A stretch of 45,685 bases of DNA from Aquabacterium sp. Lineage in GTDB: Bacteria > Pseudomonadota > Gammaproteobacteria > Burkholderiales > Burkholderiaceae_C. The stretch lies in the NCBI GenBank assembly GCA_023266355.1, contig JAHFQM010000012.1:1-45685 (forward strand). Reading direction: 5' to 3'. Position 1 is the first letter of the stretch, and each line of letters opens with the position of its first letter. The notes under the pieces are model-generated. The model did not search any database. It was not told the DNA's origin and saw only the letters and a program-made list of their open reading frames with translations. The position numbers and the translations under genes are program-made. Below, in pieces: positions 6,793 to 15,877 of the stretch.

Positions 6793-7389
6793 TCACGGCG
6801 CCCGCAAAGCCTCCTGGATGCGCGCTTCGGTGCGCTCGTAGGCGCCCTCGCCCACGTGCTGAAAGACAACGCGGCCCTGTTTGTCGATGAGGTAGAGCGC
6901 CGGCCAGTAGGCGTTGCGCCAGGCCTCCCAGGTGCGGAAGTCGTTGTCCATGGCGATGGGGTAGCCCAGGCCGTGGCGCCGGATGGCGGCCTGGACGTTG
7001 GCGGCCTCGCGCTCGGAGGGGAACTCGGGTGTGTGCACGCCGATGACGACCAGCCCCTGGTCCTTGTAGCGCTGGTGCCAGGCCTGCACGTGGGGCAAGG
7101 TGTTGATGCAGTTGCTGCAGCCGTGCGTCCAGAAGTCCACCAGCACGACCTTGCCGCGCAAGGCCTGCAGGTTCAGGGGCGGTGAGTTGAACCAGGGGCC
7201 CAGGCCGACCAGCGGCGGCGCGGCGCGCAAGGCGGTGCCTGGGGCGGTCGGCGCCCCCTGGCCGGACAGGGGGCCGGCCGCCGTCGCATCGGCCGCGTGG
7301 CCGGTGCCTGCGGGCCCCTGCCAGAGCGCGACCGTGGCGGCCAGCGCCAGGGCGGGCCCGGCCCAGGGGTGTGACATCGATCGCTTCAT
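6793..7389 (-). CDS. Thioredoxin-like (TlpA/DipZ-type) periplasmic protein
   Basis: The 198-residue protein has a signal peptide (residues 1-30) followed by a redoxin fold. The active site is DFWTHGCSNC with Cys91 and Cys94, in the WxxxCxNC context seen in DipZ-like proteins rather than the classical WCGPC. GVHTPEFPSE and PALYLIDKQGRVVF complete the fold. It should handle thiol-disulfide exchange outside the cytoplasm. AAGGAGAC precedes the ATG, which overlaps the stop of the upstream DUF2147 gene, so the two are co-translated. Confidence 0.85.
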   Translation of the reverse strand: MKRSMSHPWAGPALALAATVALWQGPAGTGHAADATAAGPLSGQGAPTAPGTALRAAPPLVGLGPWFNSPPLNLQALRGKVVLVDFWTHGCSNCINTLPHVQAWHQRYKDQGLVVIGVHTPEFPSEREAANVQAAIRRHGLGYPIAMDNDFRTWEAWRNAYWPALYLIDKQGRVVFQHVGEGAYERTEARIQEALRAP

Positions 7390-8036
7390 GGGGTCTCCTT
7401 CGCTTGGGCTTGCTGGGCCAGCTCGGCCCTGGCGCGCTGCCAGTGCTGTGTCTGCCCGAACAGGGGGGTGAACACATAGGGCCGCACCACCAGCGCACCG
7501 CCCTCGCCTTCGGCCGTGCCGAGGTGCACGCGGCAGCGGTAGGTCCGGCCGTTCTCGCGGTTGTAGATCTCGCCAAACCAAGGGGCGTCGCTGGCCTGGG
7601 GGTCTTCGCTGGCGGCCAGGGTCAGGCCGCGCAAGATCTGCATGCCCACGGCGGGGCGGGTGTCCACCGGCTGCATCTCGCCGTCGCGCGCCATGGATCG
7701 GTTGCCCAGCACGCGGGTCACGGTGCCGCACAAGGGCTGGGGCTGGGGCTGGGACTGGGACTGGGACTGGGACTGACCGCAGGGCGCGATCTCGACTTCG
7801 AGGTTGCCGCTGGCCGTGACCCAGCGGCCCAGCAGGGCGGGCGCGGCCTCACCGGCTGGCCGGGGCGCGGCACTGGCGGAGGCCGGCCAGCCCAGCTCGG
7901 GAAAGGGCGGCAGGAACAGCTCGGGCGGCAGGGGCTGGGCCGACAGGGGCAGGGCGAGGGTCAGCATGAGGGTGGTGGCGAGCGTGGTGAGGGCAGCGCT
8001 GAACGAAGGGATGCAATGGAAGGAAGGGACGGGCAT
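7386..8036 (-). CDS. DUF2147-family secreted protein
   Basis: After an N-terminal signal (to about residue 34), residues 68-205 carry the DUF2147 pattern: LLGRWVTASGNLEVEIAPCG, LCGTVTRV, GMQILRGL, WFGEIYNRENGRTYRCRV and LVVRPYVF with a late W-R pair. An insert of alternating Gln-Ser and Gln-Pro dipeptides, encoded by a hexanucleotide tract at about 7738-7777, interrupts the first strand region and is probably variable in length. DUF2147 proteins are periplasmic and their function is poorly defined. It is coupled to the thioredoxin-like gene downstream. Confidence 0.82.
   Translation of the reverse strand: MPVPSFHCIPSFSAALTTLATTLMLTLALPLSAQPLPPELFLPPFPELGWPASASAAPRPAGEAAPALLGRWVTASGNLEVEIAPCGQSQSQSQSQPQPQPLCGTVTRVLGNRSMARDGEMQPVDTRPAVGMQILRGLTLAASEDPQASDAPWFGEIYNRENGRTYRCRVHLGTAEGEGGALVVRPYVFTPLFGQTQHWQRARAELAQQAQAKETP
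7738..7777. repeat. Hexanucleotide microsatellite within the DUF2147 gene
   Basis: Units GGGCTG and then GGGACT are repeated in tandem. Because the unit length is a multiple of three, slippage would change the length of a Gln-rich loop without shifting the frame. Confidence 0.7.
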
Positions 8037-8256
8037 GGCGGGCTCCTGTGTGGGTCGTGGGAAGGCGTGCAGGCCTGACAGCAGCCTGGTGTTGCCACTG
8101 TGTCCAAAGCCACTTCAGGGCGTGTGTCCCAGCCCGCACCGCGTGTGTCTGCAAGGCCGTGCAGGCCCGGTCAGACAAAGAGCGATACACATGCCCCCCC
8201 GCATCGCGGGTCCGCGCGGCCACCGGCCGACACCCGGATCGGCTAAGGTTTCGGCC

Positions 8257-8985
8257 ATGGACACCCCCGATCACATCCTCGTGGTGGACGACGACCGGCA
8301 GTTGCTCGACCTGGTGGCGCGCTACCTGGCCGACAGCGGCCTGCGCATCAGCCAAGCGCGCGATGCGGTGCAGGCGCGTGCCGTGCTGGCCGCCCACCGC
8401 ATCGACCTCGTCGTGCTTGACCTGATGCTGCCCGGCGAAGACGGCCTCAGCCTGTGCCGCTGGCTGCGCAGCAAGGCCGATGCGCACGTGCCCATCCTGA
8501 TGCTGACCGCGCGTGCCGAGGAAACCGACCGCGTCGTGGGCCTGGAGATGGGCGCCGACGACTACCTCGCCAAGCCCTTCGCCACGCGCGAGCTGCTGGC
8601 GCGCATCCGCGCCGTGCTGCGCCGCACCCGCATGCTGCCGCCCAATCTGCAGCCGGTGCACCAGGCCCGCGCCCTGCGCTTTGGCGATTGGACGCTGGAC
8701 ACCACGGCGCGCCACCTGCTGGACGCACAAGGCACGCTGGTGTCGCTCACCGGGGGGGAGTTCCGCCTGCTGCGCGTGCTGCTCGACCACCCCCAGCGCG
8801 TGCTGCACCGCGACCAGCTGCTCAACCTCACCCAGGGCCGCGACACCGAGGCCTTCGACCGCTCCATCGACCTGCTCATCAGCCGGCTGCGCCAGCGCCT
8901 GCGCGACGACCCGCGCGAGCCGCGCTACATCAAGACGGTGCGCAACGAGGGCTATGTGCTGTGCGCCGAGGTGGTGGCGGCATGA
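8257..8985 (+). CDS. OmpR-family response regulator
   Basis: The 242-residue protein has a receiver domain (residues 5-118; acidic pocket VVDDDR, phospho-acceptor Asp55 in LDLMLPGEDG, Thr in LTARAEE, Lys in YLAKPF) and a winged-helix DNA-binding domain (residues 140-240; LTGGEFRLLRVLLDHP, RDTEAFDRSIDLLISRLRQRL, IKTVRNEGYVL). The DTEAFDRSID pattern is closest to OmpR itself. The stop overlaps a following ATG by one base, and the kinase gene starts 10 bp downstream, so they form one operon. It is divergent from the DUF2147 gene; whether it regulates that gene is unknown. Confidence 0.9.
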   Translation: MDTPDHILVVDDDRQLLDLVARYLADSGLRISQARDAVQARAVLAAHRIDLVVLDLMLPGEDGLSLCRWLRSKADAHVPILMLTARAEETDRVVGLEMGADDYLAKPFATRELLARIRAVLRRTRMLPPNLQPVHQARALRFGDWTLDTTARHLLDAQGTLVSLTGGEFRLLRVLLDHPQRVLHRDQLLNLTQGRDTEAFDRSIDLLISRLRQRLRDDPREPRYIKTVRNEGYVLCAEVVAA

Positions 8986-8995
8986 GAGGCAGCCC

Positions 8996-10441
8996 ATGAC
9001 GCTGTGGCCCCGCACCCTGATGCCAAGCACCTTGTTGGGCCGCGTGCTGCTGGTGGTCTGCGGCGGCCTGGCCCTGGCCCACGCGCTGACCCTGCTCATC
9101 CTGCTGCGCGAGCGCGGCGAGCAAGGCCTGGCCATGATGCAGGCCTACGTGGGCCGCGACGTGGCCGCGTCGGTCGCCGTGCTGGACCACCTGCCCGCGC
9201 CTGAGCGCGCCGCCTGGCTGCCCCGCCTGGCCCGCGCCCACTACCGCTACCGCCTGCTGGACGACACCGGTGCGGCCGCCAACGCACACACCATGGCACA
9301 CACCCCCCACGCCCCAGCCCAGCACCCCCTGGCCGAACCCGTGCGCCTGGCCGTGGCCGCCGAACTCGGGCCGCAGCGCGTGGGCCAGGTCAGCGAAGCC
9401 AGCAGCGAAACTGGCGCCACCCAACTGAGCCTGCCCCTGAAGCTGCAAGACGGCCACACCCTGCTGCTGCAACTCAGCCCGCCGCGGCCCATGGTCTCGC
9501 CCACCACCGTGGGCCTGTTGCTGGCGCAGATGCTGGCCTTGATCGCCGCGGCCTGGGGCGTGGTGCGCGTGGCCGTGCGCCCCTTGCAGCACCTGGCGCA
9601 AACCGCCGAGGGCATCCAGCCGGCAGGCACCGGGCCCGTGGCAGACGCGGATGCCCGCTCAGGCACGCCCCACACCCTGCCCAGCGAAGTGGCCCAGGCC
9701 ACGCGCGCCCTGCAGGCCTTGCAGACCCGCGTGCAGGCCCATGTGCAGGAGCGCACCCAGCTGCTGGCCGCCATCTCGCACGACCTGCAAACGCCGCTGA
9801 CCCGCATGCGCCTGCGCACCGAACAGGTGGCCGATGCCGAGCTGCGCACGCGCCTGCTGGCCGACCTCGATGGCATGAGCGCGCTGGTGGCCGAAGGCCT
9901 GGCCTACGCCCGCAGCACCCATGCCCACCAGGAAGTGCCCCGCGCGGTGGACCTGCCGGCCCTGCTCGACGCCCTGGTCTGCGATGCGCAAGACGCCGGC
10001 CACGACGTGCGCCTGCACACCGACGCGCCCGCCCTGCCGCCCCTGCACACCCGCGTGCAGGCCCTGCGCCGCGTGGTGGGCAACCTGCTGGACAACGCCG
10101 TGAAGTTCGGGGAAGGTCACCCGGTGACCGTGACGCTGAGCGCGAGCCCAGGCATGGGCCCAGGCACGGCCCAGCGCATCCACATCACCGTGGACGACGC
10201 CGGCCCGGGCATCCCCGAAGCCGATCTGCTCGCCGTGCTGCAGCCCTTCCACCGCGTGGACGCCTCGCGCAACCGCGACCACCGCCACAGCGGCGGCACC
10301 GGCCTGGGCCTGGCCATCGCGCAGCAGCTCAGCCTGGCGCTGGGCGGCGAGCTGACGCTGGCCAACCGGCCCGGAGGTGGCTTGCGCGCCAGGCTGTCGC
10401 TGGGCCAGGCACAGAGCCTGGGCCAGCAGGACAACCACTGA
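8996..10441 (+). CDS. Sensor histidine kinase (EnvZ-like)
   Basis: The 481-residue kinase has an N-terminal membrane segment (LLVVCGGLALAHALTLLILL), a periplasmic region of about 140 residues, a second segment (VGLLLAQMLALIAAAWGVV) and a HAMP-like linker. The HisKA domain carries His262 in AISHDLQTPLTRMR, and the HATPase domain has NLLDNAVKFG (N box), VDDAGPGIPE (G1) and GGTGLGLAIAQQ (G2). All catalytic motifs are intact. It should phosphorylate the OmpR-type regulator encoded just upstream. The signal is not evident from the sequence. Confidence 0.9.
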   Translation: MTLWPRTLMPSTLLGRVLLVVCGGLALAHALTLLILLRERGEQGLAMMQAYVGRDVAASVAVLDHLPAPERAAWLPRLARAHYRYRLLDDTGAAANAHTMAHTPHAPAQHPLAEPVRLAVAAELGPQRVGQVSEASSETGATQLSLPLKLQDGHTLLLQLSPPRPMVSPTTVGLLLAQMLALIAAAWGVVRVAVRPLQHLAQTAEGIQPAGTGPVADADARSGTPHTLPSEVAQATRALQALQTRVQAHVQERTQLLAAISHDLQTPLTRMRLRTEQVADAELRTRLLADLDGMSALVAEGLAYARSTHAHQEVPRAVDLPALLDALVCDAQDAGHDVRLHTDAPALPPLHTRVQALRRVVGNLLDNAVKFGEGHPVTVTLSASPGMGPGTAQRIHITVDDAGPGIPEADLLAVLQPFHRVDASRNRDHRHSGGTGLGLAIAQQLSLALGGELTLANRPGGGLRARLSLGQAQSLGQQDNH

Positions 10442-10453
10442 AACTGAACGCTG

Positions 10454-12409
10454 TCAGGCCGCCGCCAAGCGCCCCAGCAGCGTGATCTGGTCGATGCTCT
10501 CGTGCATGGCGTCCACACTCTTGGCCAGGTCCTTGAGGTTGGCCAGGCAATCGGAGATGTTGCGCCGGTCCTCGCTGGTCTGCGCGCTCATGGTGGCGAT
10601 GCGCTCGGCCGCCTCGATGCTCTGCTGCGCCATGCCCTGGGTGGTGGTCACCGTCTGGCTGGCCACACCGCGGATGCGCGCGATGGCATCGACCGCGTCC
10701 GAGATGTCCTTGCGCGTGGCATCGGCCTGCGACTTGGACGACTGCGCCAGGCGCCGCACCTCGTCGGCCACCACCGAGAAACCGCGCCCCGCCTCGCCGG
10801 CACGCGCGGCTTCCACCGCGGCGTTCAGCGCGAGCAGGTTGGTCTGGTCGGCGATGCGGCCAATGCCCGATGTGATCTGGGTGATGCCGTTGGAGATGCG
10901 CTCCAGCTCGCTGAGCTCCTCGCCCAGGTTCTGCTGCGCGCCCTGGGTTTGCGTGGCCGCGCCGCTGAGCGTGCGGATGCTGGTTTCGGCGATGTCCAGC
11001 GCCTGCGACTGCGTGCTGGTGGCCTGCTCCAGCTTGGGCAAGGCCTGCAGCAGCGGCTCGATGCCCTGCTGGTAGGTGACGATGCGCGAAATCATGCCCG
11101 ACTGGATGGCGTGCATGGCCTCCCAGCGGTGCAGGGAGCGCAAGGCGTAGTGGGCCGCATAGCCCGCGTAGGTGACGGGGAAATTGCCCATGGCCTTGGC
11201 GTCCCGGTCGAAGAAGACCAGGGCCGACAGGGTCTGGTTGATCGGCACGCCCATGACCTCGCCGAAGCTGGAAAAGCCCGCCGCCGGCAAGTCCTTGAAG
11301 AAGCGCGCATTGCCCAGCTCGTTGGCGTTGTTCACGCGGCGCAGCACGCAGTCGTTGAGCAACAGGCCCAAGGGCTTGGGCTTGTTCGACAGGAACTGCT
11401 GCCAGTCGCGCTCGGTGCTGTCCACGAAGCTGTTTGCGCGCATGAGGTGAAGGCGGTCGCCGAACTCCAGGTCGCAGAAGAAGGTGATGCGGTCGGCCTG
11501 GATGCTGGCCACCGAGCGGATGAAGTGCTCCTTCTCCACCTGCACGCCGAAGGTGTAGCCGTTGAGCCGATCGGGCAGTTGCGCAGGCTGGCAACGGAAG
11601 TGCTCGCAGAGCGCCTCGATCACCGGGCGCGGCCGATGGTGGGCGTCGAACACCGAGCTCACGGTGCGCGCCACCGGGTCGGCCTCGGCCACCAGCCAGC
11701 TCTGGTTCGTGGCCTCGAAATTCTGGCTCTTGAACGGCGCGAAGGACTTGCCCGGCGCCATCTCGCAGAAGATGACCACGGCCTGGTGCTGCAGCACGCC
11801 GCGCCGGGTGCCGATGTGGGTCTGGACCATGTCGAGCGAGCCGCCCGCCGAGCCACCGATGGCCAGGCAAGGGAAGCGCCCGCTGGCGTACCAGGCCTGC
11901 ATCAGGAAGCCTTCGGACGCCGACACGCCGTCGCAATAGACCAGCGCGAAGCTGCGCTCGGCCGACAGCGGCATGCCCAGCGGCAGGCGGTCGAGTTCGG
12001 CACGGATGGCGCCAACGCGCGCCTTGGCCGTGCGGGCCGACTGCAGGTGGAGGTCCACGGTGTGCAGCTCGTGCCGCCCAATCAGCGAGGCCGGCAGCCA
12101 CAACCAGCTGCCTTGCTGGCTGTCGGGGTCGCAATAGGTCGAGGACGCCTGGCTGCTGCACAGGGCCCCGGTCGAGGACAGGGCCAGGACGGTCAGGCCG
12201 TCGGCGGCCAGGGCCTGCCAGGCCGTGTTGACGCGCTCGAAATTCGCGCCCGGTGGCACGAAGACCATGAGCAGCCCACGGCCGCCGCGCACGCCCAGGG
12301 ACCGCAGCGAACTTGGCGGGTTCTGACAATCGAAAGTGCCACTGCGGGGCGCGCTGGATGCGAAAAAGGATGACAACACGGTGAGGGATCTCCAACTCGG
12401 GTGAAGCAC
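10454..12409 (-). CDS. Soluble FIST-domain methyl-accepting chemoreceptor
   Basis: The 651-residue protein joins a FIST-N domain (about 40-240; FALVYCDGVSASEG, IGGSAGGSLD), a FIST-C domain (about 250-400; GYTFGVQVEKEHFIRSV, LLLNDCVLRR, FFKDLPAAGFSSFGEVMG) and a C-terminal chemoreceptor signalling coiled coil. The coil holds the conserved hairpin tip ADQTNLLALNAAVEAARAGEAGRGF at about 510-540 (only part quoted as motif evidence). There is no signal peptide or membrane segment, so it is a cytoplasmic receptor. FIST domains are thought to bind small ligands such as amino acids. It is transcribed divergently from the selenium transport genes. Confidence 0.88.
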   Translation of the reverse strand: MLHPSWRSLTVLSSFFASSAPRSGTFDCQNPPSSLRSLGVRGGRGLLMVFVPPGANFERVNTAWQALAADGLTVLALSSTGALCSSQASSTYCDPDSQQGSWLWLPASLIGRHELHTVDLHLQSARTAKARVGAIRAELDRLPLGMPLSAERSFALVYCDGVSASEGFLMQAWYASGRFPCLAIGGSAGGSLDMVQTHIGTRRGVLQHQAVVIFCEMAPGKSFAPFKSQNFEATNQSWLVAEADPVARTVSSVFDAHHRPRPVIEALCEHFRCQPAQLPDRLNGYTFGVQVEKEHFIRSVASIQADRITFFCDLEFGDRLHLMRANSFVDSTERDWQQFLSNKPKPLGLLLNDCVLRRVNNANELGNARFFKDLPAAGFSSFGEVMGVPINQTLSALVFFDRDAKAMGNFPVTYAGYAAHYALRSLHRWEAMHAIQSGMISRIVTYQQGIEPLLQALPKLEQATSTQSQALDIAETSIRTLSGAATQTQGAQQNLGEELSELERISNGITQITSGIGRIADQTNLLALNAAVEAARAGEAGRGFSVVADEVRRLAQSSKSQADATRKDISDAVDAIARIRGVASQTVTTTQGMAQQSIEAAERIATMSAQTSEDRRNISDCLANLKDLAKSVDAMHESIDQITLLGRLAAA

Positions 12410-12536
12410 GCCACATCCGTGCCATCGGGTTTATCGACCCGGATGGCACGGACTTGAACCACCCGGGCACCGTAGAATCCCTGACCCTTTGGGTGCCTCA
12501 CACCTCGCCACCCGCCACCCCAAAGCGCCCACCGCC

Positions 12537-13310
12537 TTGCACGCCCCCACCCCGACCGCCCCCCTGCTGCGCCTGCACGACCTCGGCCGCAGCTGGTCGG
12601 GCCGCCCCGTGCTGCAGCACATCGACCTCAGCCTGCAAGCCGGCGAGCGCGTGGCCCTGATCGGCCCCAGCGGCGGCGGCAAGTCCACCCTCATCAAGCT
12701 GATGGCCGGCGCCCTGCGCCCCAGCCAGGGCCGCATCGAGGTGCAAGGCCGCTCCATGGGCGATTTCAGCTGGCGCGAACTGCAAGCCTTCCGCGCGCGC
12801 TGCCGCGTGGTCGAGCAGCACAGCCTGCTGGTGGCGCAATCCACCGTGCACCGCAACGTCGTCTCGGGCCTGCTGTCGGGCTGGTCCTGGCCGCGGGTGC
12901 TGTGGGCCGCGCTGTGGCCGGTGGCGCGCGAACGCGTGCAGCGCGTGCTGCAGCCCCTGGGCCTGGCCGACCAGCAATGGGCGCTGGCCGGCGAGCTCAG
13001 CGGCGGGCAAATGCAGCGCGTGGCGATCGCACGGGCGCTCATCTCCGAGCCGGACATCCTGCTGGCCGACGAGCCCACCGCCTCGCTCGACCCGCACACC
13101 GCGCGCGCCGTCACCCAGCTCATCACCGACGCGGCCCTGGCCCGCCAGATGACGCTGGTGTTCTGCACGCACTGGTTCGACATCGTGCGGCGCGACTGCA
13201 CCCGCGTCATCGGCCTGCGCGACGGCCGGCTGCTGTTCGACCTGCCGCCCGCGCAGGTCACGCCCGCGCAACTGGAGCAGCTCTATGCCGGCAGCGACGA
13301 GCGGCTCTGA
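12537..13310 (+). CDS. PhnC-like ABC transporter ATPase, probable selenium oxyanion importer
   Basis: This is an ABC ATPase with Walker A (GPSGGGKST), Q-loop region (RVVEQHSLLVAQ), signature (ELSGGQMQRVAIARAL), Walker B (ILLADEPTASLD) and H-loop (FCTHW). The sequence resembles PhnC of phosphonate importers. The start is uncertain: a TTG at 12537 fits the domain start, while a TTG at 12489 would add 16 residues. It overlaps the permease gene by 26 bp. The adjoining selD and mnmH genes and the binding-protein type suggest selenate or another selenium oxyanion as substrate rather than phosphonate (context-based inference). Confidence 0.85.
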   Translation: MHAPTPTAPLLRLHDLGRSWSGRPVLQHIDLSLQAGERVALIGPSGGGKSTLIKLMAGALRPSQGRIEVQGRSMGDFSWRELQAFRARCRVVEQHSLLVAQSTVHRNVVSGLLSGWSWPRVLWAALWPVARERVQRVLQPLGLADQQWALAGELSGGQMQRVAIARALISEPDILLADEPTASLDPHTARAVTQLITDAALARQMTLVFCTHWFDIVRRDCTRVIGLRDGRLLFDLPPAQVTPAQLEQLYAGSDERL

Positions 13311-14988
13311 GCTGCGCCGTCCCTCGGTCGGGTCGCGCTGCGCGCCCTGGCTGTGGACGCTGCTGGTGCTGCTGTCCTGCGAGCTCTGCCTGCGCCTGAG
13401 CGGCGCCGAGCTGGGCAAGCTGTTCGACCCCGCCGGCGTGGCCAATGCCCGCGACATCCTGGGCGGTCTGCTGCACCCCGACCTCTCGGCCGACTTCCTG
13501 GAACGCGTGCTGGCCCTGTCGGTCGAGAGCCTGCTGATCGGCCTGCTGGGCACGGTGCTGGCGGTGGTGATCGGCTTCTGCCTGGCCTGGCTGGCCACCG
13601 CCGTGCCCACCCTGCCCGACCCGCCGCGCCAGCCGCCTGTGCTGTGGCGCCTGGCCGCCAGCACGCTGCGCTGGGCCGCGCGCTTCACGCTGGGCCTGCT
13701 GCGCGCCATCCCTGAGATCGTCTGGGCCTACATCTTCGTGCGCCTGCTCGGCCTGGGCCCGGGCGCCGCGGTGCTGGCCATCGCGCTGACCTCGGGCGGC
13801 GGCATCGGCAAGGTCTGGGCCGAGCTGGCCGAAGCGGTCGAGCCGCGCAGCGTGCAGGCCCTGCGCGCTGCGGGCGCCTCGCGCGGGGGCGTCCTGGCCT
13901 TCGCCGTGCTGCCGCAAGTGCGCCGGCCCTGGGTGGCCTACGCCCTGTTCCGCCTGGAATGCAACATCCGCAACGGCACCATCCTCGGCGTGGTGGGCGC
14001 GGGCGGCCTGGGCAGCGAGATCGCGCTGAGCATCCGCTACTTCCAGTACGACAAGCTGGCCACCACCCTGCTGGCCGTGCTGGCCTTCGTCGTCGTGCTG
14101 GAGCTGCTCAGCCTGCAGCTGCGCCAACGCCCGCTGCGCTGGACGCTGGGCCTGGCGGCACTCGGCGCGGTGTGGGCCTTGCTGCGCCTCGACATCCCCT
14201 GGGCCGACCTGTGGCAGGCACCCGGCCTGTCGCTGCTGAGTGCCGACGACCTGCGCCCCGACCTGCCCTTCGTCACCACGGTGCTCGGCCAGACCGGCGA
14301 CACGCTGATGATGGCCTGGGCCGCGACCGTGCTGTCGGCGCTGCTCGCCTTCGTGCTGGCCCCGCTGACCGTGACGCCCCTGCTGACGGCCAGCTACCTG
14401 AGCGACCCGCCGCGCCGCCCGCTGCTGTCCCGGCTGCTGCGCCAGGCCGCCAAGTGGGCCAGCCGCGCCGTGCTGCAGCTCACGCGGGCCATGCCCGAAC
14501 TGACGCTGGCCCTGGTCTTCGTGGTCTGGGTCGGGGGCGGGCCACTGGCCGGCATCCTGGCCATCGCCGTGCACAACATGGGCGTGCTGGGGCGGCTGTA
14601 CTGCGACGTGATGGAAGAGGCCGAGCCCGGCCAGGCCGCGGCCTTGCAGGCGCAAGGCGCCAGCGCGCTGGGCACCCACCTGTTCGGCGTGCTGCCACAG
14701 GTCCAGGCCCGCCTGGCCGCCTTCACGCTCTACCGCTTCGAATGCAATGTGCGCGCCACCGTGATGGTGGGCTTCGTGGGCGCGGGCGGCATCGGCGACG
14801 CGCTCAACACCGCCATCAGCCTCTTCCACACGCGCGACCTGTCATGGTTGCTGCTCACCATGGTGTCCGTGGTGGCCCTGGTCGATGCCGTGGGTGACCA
14901 CGTCCGCGGGCGGCTGCTCAAGGGCAGGCACGTCCAAAGCAGGCACACTGCGCCCCACCCCTCCTCGCTGTTCCTCCAACCCACCTAG
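13285..14988 (+). CDS. Fused double PhnE-type ABC permease
   Basis: The 567-residue protein contains two complete PhnE-like permease units in one chain. Unit 1 (about 1-275) has the cytoplasmic coupling loop EAVEPRSVQALRAAGASRGG and ends VGAGGLGSEIALSIRYFQYDK. Unit 2 (about 280-545) repeats this with EEAEPGQAAALQAQGAS and VGAGGIGDALNTAISLF. A single polypeptide thus supplies both halves of the membrane channel, which are usually two subunits. It overlaps the ATPase gene and is followed 11 bp later by the binding-protein gene, forming a three-gene import operon. Confidence 0.88.
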   Translation: MPAATSGSELRRPSVGSRCAPWLWTLLVLLSCELCLRLSGAELGKLFDPAGVANARDILGGLLHPDLSADFLERVLALSVESLLIGLLGTVLAVVIGFCLAWLATAVPTLPDPPRQPPVLWRLAASTLRWAARFTLGLLRAIPEIVWAYIFVRLLGLGPGAAVLAIALTSGGGIGKVWAELAEAVEPRSVQALRAAGASRGGVLAFAVLPQVRRPWVAYALFRLECNIRNGTILGVVGAGGLGSEIALSIRYFQYDKLATTLLAVLAFVVVLELLSLQLRQRPLRWTLGLAALGAVWALLRLDIPWADLWQAPGLSLLSADDLRPDLPFVTTVLGQTGDTLMMAWAATVLSALLAFVLAPLTVTPLLTASYLSDPPRRPLLSRLLRQAAKWASRAVLQLTRAMPELTLALVFVVWVGGGPLAGILAIAVHNMGVLGRLYCDVMEEAEPGQAAALQAQGASALGTHLFGVLPQVQARLAAFTLYRFECNVRATVMVGFVGAGGIGDALNTAISLFHTRDLSWLLLTMVSVVALVDAVGDHVRGRLLKGRHVQSRHTAPHPSSLFLQPT

Positions 14989-14999
14989 GAAGCCCGCCC

Positions 15000-15863
15000 A
15001 TGCGCCACATCCTGTCCCGCCTCGCCCGCCTGCTCACCCTGGCCGCGGCCATCGGCGCCGTCCCGGCCCACGCCGAAGACGTCATCCGTGTCTCCGGCAT
15101 CCCCGACGAGAACCCCACCGAGCTGTCGCGCAAGTACCAGCCCATGGTGGACATGCTGCAAAAGCAGCTGGGCGTGAAGGTGGTCTATGTGCCCGTGATC
15201 GATTACGGCGCGGCCGTCTCGGCGCTGGCCGCGGGCAAGGTCGATTTCGCCTGGCTGGGCGGCTTCACCCACGTGCAGGCCAAGGTGCTGGCCGGCGCCA
15301 AGCCCGTGGTCATGCGCGACATCGACCGCGAATTCCAGAGCGTGTTCATCGCCAACACCGCTGCCGGCATCAACAAGCCGGAAGAGCTGCGCGGCAAGAG
15401 CTTCGCCTTCGGCTCGAAAAGCTCGACCTCGGGCCACCTGTTCCCGCGCCACTTCCTGAGCACCCAGTTCCACATCGATGCCGACAAGGACTTCGCTGGC
15501 GCCCCGATTTACAGCGGGGCCCACGACGCCACGGTGAAGATGGTCGAATCGGGCAAGGTGCAGGCCGGCGCGCTGAACATCGAGGTCTGGAACCGCCTGC
15601 TCAACGGTGACAAGGTGGACAAGGCCAAGGTCAAGGTGATCTGGACCACGCCGCCCTTCGTGGACTACGTCTGGACGGCCCGCAAGGACCTGCCGCCCGC
15701 CACCGTGCAGAAGTTCGCCAGCGCCTTCCTGAACCTGGACGCGAACAAGCCCGAGGACAAGGCCGTGCTCGACCTGCAAGGCGCCAAGAAGTTCGTGGTC
15801 GCCAAGCCGGAAGACTTCCTCGTCATCGAACAGGTCGGCCGCTCGACCGGCTTGCTGAAGTGA
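15000..15863 (+). CDS. PhnD-like periplasmic binding protein, putative selenate/selenium oxyanion binder
   Basis: After a signal peptide ending AVPAHA, the 287-residue protein shows the PhnD fold: IRVSGIPDENPTEL, YQPMVDMLQKQLG, GKVDFAWLGGFTHVQAK, SVFIANTAAGI and FGSKSSTSGHLFPRHFL. This resembles the binding-protein subfamily found beside selD and annotated as putative selenate transporters (known association, recalled). Here it immediately precedes convergent selD, followed by mnmH, supporting a selenium role. Phosphonate or phosphite binding is the alternative, but no phosphonate-degrading gene is nearby. Confidence 0.82.
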   Translation: MRHILSRLARLLTLAAAIGAVPAHAEDVIRVSGIPDENPTELSRKYQPMVDMLQKQLGVKVVYVPVIDYGAAVSALAAGKVDFAWLGGFTHVQAKVLAGAKPVVMRDIDREFQSVFIANTAAGINKPEELRGKSFAFGSKSSTSGHLFPRHFLSTQFHIDADKDFAGAPIYSGAHDATVKMVESGKVQAGALNIEVWNRLLNGDKVDKAKVKVIWTTPPFVDYVWTARKDLPPATVQKFASAFLNLDANKPEDKAVLDLQGAKKFVVAKPEDFLVIEQVGRSTGLLK

Positions 15864-15877
15864 TCAGCCTGGCTTGA

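Noticed and set aside
12537..15863. Phosphonate utilisation operon
   Set aside because: The ABC genes resemble phnCDE, but no C-P lyase or phosphonatase genes are adjacent, and selD and mnmH are.
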